The position numbers and the translations under genes are program-made. Positions 43,326 to 48,754 of a DNA stretch of 48,754 bases are shown one piece after another. How positions within the stretch are numbered: the first letter of the stretch is position 1; every line of letters begins with the position of its first letter. The stretch lies in contig CACGSI010000003.1 in the NCBI GenBank assembly GCA_902575715.1, positions 1-48,754 of the forward strand, read 5' to 3'. The notes under the pieces were generated by a model. That model had not been told where the DNA came from. It saw nothing but the letters and a program-made list of their open reading frames with translations, and ran no database searches. The stretch is from an uncultured SAR324 cluster bacterium (lineage in GTDB: Bacteria; SAR324; NAC60-12).

Positions 43326-43871
43326 ATGAAAATCACTCTTGCTGGAAGTCCTGGTTCAGGAAAATCAACATTAAGAAAAATGCTAGCAGACCATTATGGC
43401 TTATCAACAAAATGTACAGGAGATTTTATGAGAAAATTATCTCTAGAACATGGATTTAATGATATAACCAAATTTCTTGTTGATTACGTTTCCAATCATC
43501 CAGAAGTAGATAATCGTATTGATGAAGAGCAACGTAAATTTGGTGAAAAAAATGATAATTTTATTTTAGATGCACATTTGGGATTTCATTTTGTTCCTGA
43601 TTCAATTCGCATTTGTTTGATTTGTGACCTGGAAGAAGCTTCAGAGAGGATACTTAAGGATGATCATAGGTATAATGAAAGTGCTGACAACATAAAGGAT
43701 AGTATTGTTTCAAGTAGAAAAAGAATGGATACAATGACGAAAAACTTTCTCAAACTTTACAAAGTTAACATTAATGATCCCTCAAATTTTGATTTGCTCA
43801 TAGATACCACCAAATTGTCTCCATTTGAAGTATTTAAAAAAATTTCTTCTTTCATTGATAAAAAAATGTAA
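43326..43871 (+). CDS. cytidylate kinase-like P-loop kinase
   Basis: A 181-residue P-loop kinase. Walker A is AGSPGSGKST (residues 6-15), followed by TGDFMRKL (substrate side) and NFILDAHLGFHFVPDSIRICLICDLEEASERI. This layout, with a DGR-like acidic strand and an Ala-x-x-Arg lid region, is that of the archaeal-type cytidylate kinase (Cmk2) family. Likely phosphorylates CMP or dCMP, but related small kinases act on other substrates. Coupled to yicC by 8 bp. Confidence 0.75.
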   Translation: MKITLAGSPGSGKSTLRKMLADHYGLSTKCTGDFMRKLSLEHGFNDITKFLVDYVSNHPEVDNRIDEEQRKFGEKNDNFILDAHLGFHFVPDSIRICLICDLEEASERILKDDHRYNESADNIKDSIVSSRKRMDTMTKNFLKLYKVNINDPSNFDLLIDTTKLSPFEVFKKISSFIDKKM

Positions 43872-43909
43872 AAGGGTAATATGATATAAAATTATACCAT
43901 AGCCCTTCT
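43872..43909 (+). terminator. possible hairpin after the kinase gene
   Basis: AAGGG shortly after the stop pairs with CCCTT about 25 nt later, followed by a T-rich run (CTTCTTTC). The inner part is only loosely paired. Plausible weak terminator for yicC and the kinase gene, and the left boundary of the following small-gene block. Confidence 0.25.
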
Positions 43910-43916
43910 TCTTTCG

Positions 43917-44120
43917 TTGATTATTCCTGCTATTTTATTTTCAGCGCCGACTAAAAAATGGAAAAAGCATGCAAAATTAATCGGGAAACTTGGATATGGA
44001 GTTTTGCAAACAGATGCTTACTATGAAATTTGTTTTCAAAAAGGTATACGTACAGATAATCACCTTAGAGGTCTTGATAAATTGCTGAAAAAAAATGGGG
44101 GATTACATTCTCAAAAATGA
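43917..44120 (+). CDS. small protein with hydrophobic N-terminus, hypothetical
   Basis: A 67-residue frame from a TTG start; the open frame extends a further 10 codons upstream to a stop, with no ATG or GTG, so the true start is uncertain. The N-terminus (IIPAILFSAP plus the upstream hydrophobic residues) looks like a signal peptide or a membrane anchor. The rest is basic and helical, with Cys in YEICFQKG. The stop overlaps the next start (ATGA). It is the first of four tightly packed small genes before tRNA-Arg. Base use is less AT-rich than nearby housekeeping genes. Confidence 0.4.
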   Translation: MIIPAILFSAPTKKWKKHAKLIGKLGYGVLQTDAYYEICFQKGIRTDNHLRGLDKLLKKNGGLHSQK

Positions 44121-44293
44121 AAAAGAAGTACGAAGAAAGGTCTGGGCGTGATATCAGGGAAGAAGCACACAATATGATTTATAGAGCAATTAAGAAGTTC
44201 AATGGATGTAATAACAGTCGTATGAAAAAATGGTTTGACACAGTTTCAAAAATGCATGGCAAAAACTTGGATAAATTTCATGCACTAAAATGA
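44117..44293 (+). CDS. small basic protein, hypothetical (58 aa)
   Basis: A 58-residue protein starting MKKKYEERSGRDIRE, helical and very basic, containing one Cys and a Trp (MKKWFDTVSKMHG). The start overlaps the previous stop as ATGA, which indicates translational coupling and argues that the frame is real. The next gene starts 3 nt after its stop. Family unknown; small basic proteins of this type are common in phage and plasmid-derived modules. Confidence 0.45.
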   Translation: MKKKYEERSGRDIREEAHNMIYRAIKKFNGCNNSRMKKWFDTVSKMHGKNLDKFHALK

Positions 44294-44296
44294 AAC

Positions 44297-44494
44297 ATGA
44301 ATAAAATGGATGAAGAAGACAGGGAATTACTAAGGGAACACTCCCGCCTTATAAAGGAGCTTCAAGAAGACTTTCAGAAGTTCTACAAAGTGATAAATCA
44401 CATCCTGCCAGAGATTGAACACACCAAAACATTAACACTCCTGGAGAAAGAAATGGAAGAGTCCAGGAAGAAGGTTAAAATTGACATAGTATGA
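44297..44494 (+). CDS. small coiled-coil protein, hypothetical (65 aa)
   Basis: A 65-residue protein made almost wholly of charged helix (EEDRELLREHSRLIKELQEDF; TLTLLEKEMEESRKK). Likely a coiled-coil dimer. The start is 3 nt after the preceding stop, and its own stop overlaps a following ATG (GTATGA). Probably co-translated with its neighbours. No family recognised. Confidence 0.5.
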   Translation: MNKMDEEDRELLREHSRLIKELQEDFQKFYKVINHILPEIEHTKTLTLLEKEMEESRKKVKIDIV

Positions 44495-44636
44495 AACGAA
44501 GAGGCTGTTAGAGGCTATAAGAGAAACCCTGCCAGCTTATAATAGAAAAATTGAGTTCAAGGTTTCAATACAAAAGTTCGTTGAAAAAGCCATTCGGGAT
44601 TTATTGAAAAAAGAAAATCCTGACTTTGAATACTAA
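44491..44636 (+). pseudogene. frameshifted small gene, possible RHH-type regulator
   Basis: An ATG at 44491 overlaps the previous stop (ATGA), as at the other junction in this block, but its frame stops after six codons (44509-44511). The frame shifted by -1 is open from 44490 to the stop at 44634-44636 and has a coherent protein sequence (RLLEAIRETLPAYNRK and VSIQKFVEKAIRDLLKK), with no start codon of its own. One missing base near 44497-44505 would join them. The end resembles the second helix of ribbon-helix-helix regulators. A programmed -1 frameshift is the alternative. Confidence 0.4.
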
Positions 44637-44730
44637 TTTTCCATCTAGTATATATCTAGTTTATATGCTAGTATTTTGAGCATGTAAAAAACTAAATGGT
44701 TGATTTTCCATCTAGTTTATCTAGTTTATA
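44637..44730. repeat. CTAG-containing direct repeats before tRNA-Arg
   Basis: A block of 27-29 bp occurs twice (44637-44665 and 44704-44730), sharing TTTTCCATCTAGT and TATCTAGTTTATA. With GCTAGT at 44668 there are five CTAG cores in 95 bp. CTAG is typically rare in bacterial DNA. The layout looks like an operator array or iteron set placed downstream of the small-gene block. Confidence 0.7.
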
Positions 44731-44784
44731 ATTAGCTTGAGAATATGCCACTTTTTCCTTCTAATCCGTTGATTTTATGGGTAA

Positions 44785-44861
44785 GCACCAGTAGCTCAAC
44801 TGGATAGAGCAACTGACTTCTAATCAGTAGGTTCCAGGTTCGAGTCCTGGCTGGTGCGCCA
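44785..44861 (+). tRNA. tRNA-Arg (anticodon TCT)
   Basis: Complete cloverleaf: acceptor GCACCAG / CTGGTGC, D stem GCTC / GAGC, anticodon stem ACTGA / TCAGT around loop CTTCTAA (anticodon TCT, reads AGA and AGG), T stem CCAGG / CCTGG with TTCGAGT loop. The encoded 3' CCA is at 44859-44861. AGA is a common Arg codon in this AT-rich genome, so this should be a well-used tRNA. It is the only tRNA seen in the window. Confidence 0.96.
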
Positions 44862-44911
44862 CATTAACTAACATAACTATCTTACAAAAAAAATTTTAGA
44901 GATCAAATAAT

Positions 44912-45571
44912 ATGAAATATTTTAGATTTATTTTACTTACGATTTCCTCCACTATCATTATAAAAACAACTATAGCTTCTAAGTTAATTTCAAACAAGGA
45001 GGTATGGTTTCAACTTTCAAAAGTTGCAGAAAGTACAAAACCAACCTTACCAAAAAAAATTGATAAAAATACTATTTTGTTTGACATGAAACCTTTTGGT
45101 TTAAGAGGATTAGAATATTTCTATAAGTTAAATATGTCAAAAAAAGCTTTATTGAAAATTCCGGATATTCAAATTATATTACGAAATATGCAACAAAATA
45201 ATTATTGCACAAATAAAGCATTATACTGGTACAGGGATGAATTTGTGGCAATGAAATGGTCTTACTTTGATAAAAATGATATTGAAATCTTTTCAGTAAG
45301 TGCAAATCCAAATGATTGTTCTGTTTTTAAGGCTAAAGGATATACAACAAGTAATGCTTCGGCGACATCGAATGTATTTTTATTAAATAAAGTAACATCA
45401 GAGTTTTCTAAAGGAGATATTGTTACTTTTGGTGATTCAAAAAAAGAATACAAAATTGGAGGAGTGAAGTCTGTAAAAAGAACAGATTCAGGAAACTTTC
45501 AAGAGATTACTCTCTTTGAAGCACTTGGGTATGAAACATTTTCAGGTACAAAAGTTTCAGTTGTCAGATGA
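44912..45571 (+). CDS. secreted hypothetical protein (219 aa)
   Basis: A 219-residue protein with a signal peptide (residues 3-22, MKYFRFILLTISSTIIIKTTIAS). The mature part has no repeats or membrane segment, and I recognise no family. The sequence from about residue 155 on (FSKGDIVTFGDSKKEYKIGGVKSVKR) suggests small beta structure. It lies 50 bp after tRNA-Arg, in the region of mixed composition. Confidence 0.6.
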   Translation: MKYFRFILLTISSTIIIKTTIASKLISNKEVWFQLSKVAESTKPTLPKKIDKNTILFDMKPFGLRGLEYFYKLNMSKKALLKIPDIQIILRNMQQNNYCTNKALYWYRDEFVAMKWSYFDKNDIEIFSVSANPNDCSVFKAKGYTTSNASATSNVFLLNKVTSEFSKGDIVTFGDSKKEYKIGGVKSVKRTDSGNFQEITLFEALGYETFSGTKVSVVR

Positions 45572-45807
45572 TTAAGTTTGAAAGAGAAGATCAATTTTTT
45601 ATAGTAATATTAGATCCTTTAGTATAAAGCCCTTGTGAAAGTATGAATTGTATATCGATTAAGGATTTTTACATAATTCACTTTTAAAATTTAACACTTA
45701 AATTCCATGACAGTACCTCGCTAATAATTGTTAATATTCAGCAGCCCTTCAAGCAAGACCCACGTACATTGTAAAAAAAATTGATTGGTGTTATAAAATT
45801 GGAGGTA

Positions 45808-45897
45808 ATGTATTTCCAAAATTTAGAAATCAATTACTTAAATAATGATATTAGGTATGGGAATATTTTTTGGCTCATGTTCATTATAAAAAATTAA
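45808..45897 (+). CDS. possible 29-aa leader peptide of the adenylate cyclase gene
   Basis: A 29-codon frame (starting MYFQNLEINY) preceded by a perfect GGAGGTA ribosome binding site directly before its ATG. Its TAA stop is immediately followed by the cyclase ATG, and both frames are the same. The cyclase itself has no ribosome binding site (ATAAAAAATTAAATG). Translation of the leader may be needed to start the cyclase by re-initiation. The alternative is that the cyclase once began here and a nonsense codon arose. Confidence 0.4.
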   Translation: MYFQNLEINYLNNDIRYGNIFWLMFIIKN

Positions 45898-47685
45898 ATG
45901 GCAAACTCTATTCCAAGAAGAAAAATTGCTGTAATTTTAGCTACAGATGTTGTGGGTTACAGCACGAAGATGGAAGAAAACGAAGTTCAGACCATCAATA
46001 ATCTAAAGGCTTGTCGAAAAATCATTGATGGCTTAATAAATGAACACCATGGGCGAATTTTCAACGTAGCTGGAGATTCAGTCTTAGCAGAGTTTCAAAG
46101 TGCGGTCGAAGCAGTAATTTGCGCTTCAGAGTTCCAAAAAAAGATTAAAGAGCGCAATAATTATGTTAGTGAAGAGGATGAGCTTGATTTCCGTATAGGC
46201 ATCAATATGGGGGATGTGGTAATTGAAGGAGATAATCTTTATGGAGAGGGAGTCAATGTTGCTGCAAGACTCGAAGCATTTGCACAGCCAGGTGGAGTAT
46301 GTCTGTCAAAAAATGTACATGATATAGTTAACAGAAAGACAAATTTCAAATTTCATGATCTAGGAGAGCAGACTGTCAAGAATACAGTTCTACACGCATT
46401 TGATGTTACATTCGAAGGTGCATCTAGAAGAAATATTCCTGAATTAAAAGATACAAAAAAATCTTCAAGCAAAAAACCTCCTTCTATTGCCGTACTTCCG
46501 TTTTCAAATATTGGCGGTGATCCGGAGCAGGAATACTTTGCGGACGGGATTACTGAAGATATTATAACCAATCTTTCTCTATGGCGCACCTTCCCAGTAG
46601 TTTCTAGAAACTCCAGTTTCAGATTCAGAGGACAGTCACTAAATCTCAAACAAGTTACTAGCGAACTCAATGCTAGATACGTCGTTGAAGGTAGTGTTCG
46701 CAAAGGAGGGACCCGTGTTCGTATTTCGGCACAGCTCATTGACGCTGAGGATGATCATCACCTTTGGTCAGAAAAATGGGACCGTACTATGGATGACATC
46801 TTTGATGTGCAGGACGAGATTTCTGAGGCGATAGCACGCAGGGTAAATCCATCAGTTACGGGACATGAGTTGAAAAGACTTAGTCGTAGCAGACCTCAAA
46901 GTATGAGTGCTTGGGAAGAATATTTACAAGGATTAAAATTGTATAATGATAGAAATTATTCAGATCTTAATAATCAAGGGCTTTCAGAAGCCTGTACTCA
47001 TTTTGAAAAGGCCATTGAGCTAGATGATACTCTTTCAGACGCTTATGCCTATTTAGCACTTTGTGGATTTTGGGATTTGGTACACTTCACTACTGAAGAT
47101 TCTAAAGCAACCTTGGACAAGATGAAATTTTATGGACGTAAAGCAGAAACTTTAAATCCAGAAAACCCTTTGGCATTAATAGGACTAGCAGCACATTTTT
47201 TTTTCAGTGGTGATTTCCCCAATGCATTAAATTATGCTGAAAGAGCGGTTAAGTTTAACCCTAGTTTTACATTGAGTAATTGGTGGTTAGGTCTGATTCA
47301 AGCTCATGCAGGAAGATTTAAAGAATCAGAAAATTCTATTTTGAAAGCTCTTGAATTGAGTCCTATTGATCCTGAGTTAGAACGCATATACGGTGCATTG
47401 TATTGTTCATATCTTGGACAGCAAAGATATCAAGAGGCTTTAGATGCAAGTGATAAAGCTCTGCAATATCATCCTGATCAAGGCCACATGTTAGGTTGGC
47501 GAGCAGCTGCTCTTGGTCATCTTGGTTTTGTTGATGATGCTAAATTTGCGTTAAATAAATATCTTGCACTTAGGCCAAACCTTAAGACAAGAGAAAATTT
47601 TCGACAAATCTTTGTTCCAAATTCAATGCTTACCGATCCAATTATTGAAGGTCTGGTTAAAGCAGGTTGGGAACCAGAATCATAA
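45898..47685 (+). CDS. class III adenylate cyclase with TolB-like domain and TPRs
   Basis: A 595-residue soluble protein. Residues about 8-170 are a class III cyclase domain with both metal Asp (Asp17 in ILATDVVGYS, Asp60 in NVAGDSVLAEF) and the catalytic Asn120 and Arg124 (YGEGVNVAARLEA), so it should be active. Residues about 195-320 are the TolB-type domain (SIAVLPFSNIGGDPEQEYFADGITEDII and GSVRKGGTRVRISAQLIDAEDD), and residues about 330-590 are TPRs. This three-part layout is common in alphaproteobacteria and other groups. Its bases are clearly richer in G and C than the neighbours' and it follows the tRNA island, so transfer is likely. The product would be cAMP. Confidence 0.9.
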   Translation: MANSIPRRKIAVILATDVVGYSTKMEENEVQTINNLKACRKIIDGLINEHHGRIFNVAGDSVLAEFQSAVEAVICASEFQKKIKERNNYVSEEDELDFRIGINMGDVVIEGDNLYGEGVNVAARLEAFAQPGGVCLSKNVHDIVNRKTNFKFHDLGEQTVKNTVLHAFDVTFEGASRRNIPELKDTKKSSSKKPPSIAVLPFSNIGGDPEQEYFADGITEDIITNLSLWRTFPVVSRNSSFRFRGQSLNLKQVTSELNARYVVEGSVRKGGTRVRISAQLIDAEDDHHLWSEKWDRTMDDIFDVQDEISEAIARRVNPSVTGHELKRLSRSRPQSMSAWEEYLQGLKLYNDRNYSDLNNQGLSEACTHFEKAIELDDTLSDAYAYLALCGFWDLVHFTTEDSKATLDKMKFYGRKAETLNPENPLALIGLAAHFFFSGDFPNALNYAERAVKFNPSFTLSNWWLGLIQAHAGRFKESENSILKALELSPIDPELERIYGALYCSYLGQQRYQEALDASDKALQYHPDQGHMLGWRAAALGHLGFVDDAKFALNKYLALRPNLKTRENFRQIFVPNSMLTDPIIEGLVKAGWEPES

Positions 47686-47745
47686 TTTTCTTTGTTAAGT
47701 TTCTAATAGAATTAATTTAAACATTAAGTTAGAAAGGAAGGAGCA

Positions 47746-48441
47746 ATGAGTAGACAGCCCAAGTTAGAATTAATCTATTTTAACTTAAGAGCACTTGCGG
47801 AACCATCTCAAATGATGCTGCATTATGCAGGACTTAAGTACACTTATATAATGGCTTGGGACTATTATGGGAAGCCTTGGTCTGAGGCAAAACCTGACGT
47901 CCCCTTTGGGCAATTGCCGGTGCTTGTAGTTAACGATAGGGCTCATATTTGGCAGAGTGGAGCTATCGTACGCTATTTAGCTAGGTTGATGGGGTTGTTG
48001 CCGAAAGACGATGTATTAGCTGCGCAGGTGGATTCGATTTTTGAACAATCGCAGGAACTTTTTGATCCTCTGAACCCAACTGTCAACGTCAAAACAGGAG
48101 AGGATCATATGAAATTTAAAACTATGATTCTTAGAAATTTACCTGTTATTCTAAATAACTTTGCTAGGCAACTAGATCTCAATGAAGAGGGAGATTATTT
48201 TTTTGGTTCAAAACCTTACTACTGTGATTTCTCAGTCTATCATCACTTTTCATTAGCAAGTATTCTTCAACAAGATATTCTGAATGATTTCCCATCCATC
48301 CTAAATTTTATGGAAGCTGTGGAAAAACTTCCTGGTGTTAATGAATATTTAGCTACTCGTCCAAAAATTATAGATGTCGGTATAGCACCAAAACTAATTA
48401 TTGATGGTGTCCCAAAACTCACAGGAACAAAACCAATTTGA
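47746..48441 (+). CDS. glutathione S-transferase, sigma-like
   Basis: A 231-residue GST. The N-terminal thioredoxin-like domain shows LIYFNLRALAEPSQMMLHYAG, with Tyr in the sigma/alpha-class catalytic position (about residue 11), FGQLPVLVVNDRAHIWQSGAIVRYLAR (cis-Pro and the SxAI glutathione contact), and an alpha-helical C-terminal domain. GGAAGGAG lies 4 nt before the ATG. It comes 60 bp after the cyclase on the same strand and is also GC-richer than the window. Conjugates glutathione or moves peroxides; substrate not assigned. Confidence 0.9.
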   Translation: MSRQPKLELIYFNLRALAEPSQMMLHYAGLKYTYIMAWDYYGKPWSEAKPDVPFGQLPVLVVNDRAHIWQSGAIVRYLARLMGLLPKDDVLAAQVDSIFEQSQELFDPLNPTVNVKTGEDHMKFKTMILRNLPVILNNFARQLDLNEEGDYFFGSKPYYCDFSVYHHFSLASILQQDILNDFPSILNFMEAVEKLPGVNEYLATRPKIIDVGIAPKLIIDGVPKLTGTKPI

Positions 48442-48612
48442 AATAATTTTTTCAATTTATAAGATAGTCAATATAAAAGTAGAATGATTTTAAGGGGGTT
48501 ATTTGTTTAAGTTAGTTATATTCATATTTCAGAAAATTTATTTTTTTGACAATTAGTTTAGTTAAATTTAGATATTATTTTTAATTAATTTTATAAAAAA
48601 ATTGGTTTTCCC

Positions 48613-48754
48613 ATGAAAATAAAAAATACTTTCTTAAAAATAATTTTTAGTTTAATTATTTTATGGATTTTTTTGTTTACTAAGTTATTTGCATATGAAA
48701 AATTTGATTTTAACAAATTTAAAAATACAAAAAAATGTATAAAATGTGACTTAT
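48613..48754 (+). CDS. secreted protein, cut by window end, possibly pentapeptide-repeat
   Basis: The first 47 codons of a frame that runs off the window. Signal peptide residues about 4-27 (FLKIIFSLIILWIFLFTKLFA). The following KNTKKCIKCDL resembles the CxxCDLSGA opening of secreted pentapeptide-repeat proteins. The window ends before any repeat can be seen, so that is only a suggestion. Confidence 0.45.
   Translation, partial: MKIKNTFLKIIFSLIILWIFLFTKLFAYEKFDFNKFKNTKKCIKCDL

Noticed and set aside
44785..44861. Attachment site duplication from integration at tRNA-Arg
   Set aside because: I searched by eye for a second copy of the tRNA 3' end (GGTTCGAGTCCTGG) in the window and found none, and no integrase gene is present. 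The island idea rests on composition and layout only.

Overview
The window is very AT-rich DNA from a Gram-negative bacterium. The envelope genes show this: an Omp85-type barrel, MlaA and MlaC, a LolA-like protein, a second outer-membrane barrel and several lipoproteins with double-membrane logic. Two large MMPL/RND exporters (one fused to cyclic-nucleotide-binding domains), a MinD-like ATPase, a type-2-like isoleucyl-tRNA synthetase and the low GC recall uncultured marine proteobacteria such as SAR324 or related deltaproteobacterial lineages. That placement is a guess from gene content. No rRNA is present to confirm it.

Layout. 0-6.1 kb is a sparse region of small secreted proteins and lipoproteins (a MORN-repeat protein, an Omp85 barrel, a lipoprotein with pentad repeats), separated by long gaps. 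6.7-10.7 kb is a tight mlaA-mlaC-MMPL operon, probably for lipid transport between the membranes. 10.8-12.6 kb holds an AEC permease and an enoyl-CoA hydratase/isomerase. 12.6-18.9 kb (minus strand) holds ileS, a degenerate aminoglycoside-phosphotransferase-like protein, ribBA and a RibD reductase domain; tsaD follows on the plus strand. 20.2-26.9 kb (minus strand) is a nucleoside uptake operon: BmpA-type binding protein, nucleoside hydrolase, ABC ATPase and two permeases, ending in a FabH-like ketoacyl synthase. 27-30.3 kb has folD, ygfZ and a TPR lipoprotein.

30.7-37.7 kb is the most striking locus. A LolA-like periplasmic protein, an outer-membrane barrel with a long acidic repeat region and an MMPL exporter with two C-terminal cyclic-nucleotide-binding domains lie in series, followed by a CheY-like receiver that has lost its phosphoacceptor Asp. 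This looks like an envelope-spanning lipid or lipoprotein export route under cytoplasmic cyclic-nucleotide control. A class III adenylate cyclase fused to a TolB-like domain and TPRs lies about 8 kb downstream and is a candidate source of the signal.

37.8-43.9 kb carries acylphosphatase, a MinD-like ATPase, an acetyltransferase, htpG, a coiled-coil protein, yicC and a cytidylate-kinase-like P-loop kinase. 43.9-48.4 kb looks like an acquired segment around a tRNA-Arg(TCT): four tightly packed tiny genes (the last apparently frameshifted), a cluster of CTAG-containing direct repeats, then the adenylate cyclase and a glutathione S-transferase, both visibly richer in GC than the rest. The window ends inside a secreted protein that may be a pentapeptide-repeat protein.

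Several gene ends, mostly of convergent pairs, carry perfect inverted repeats made almost only of A and T, which probably serve as terminators.
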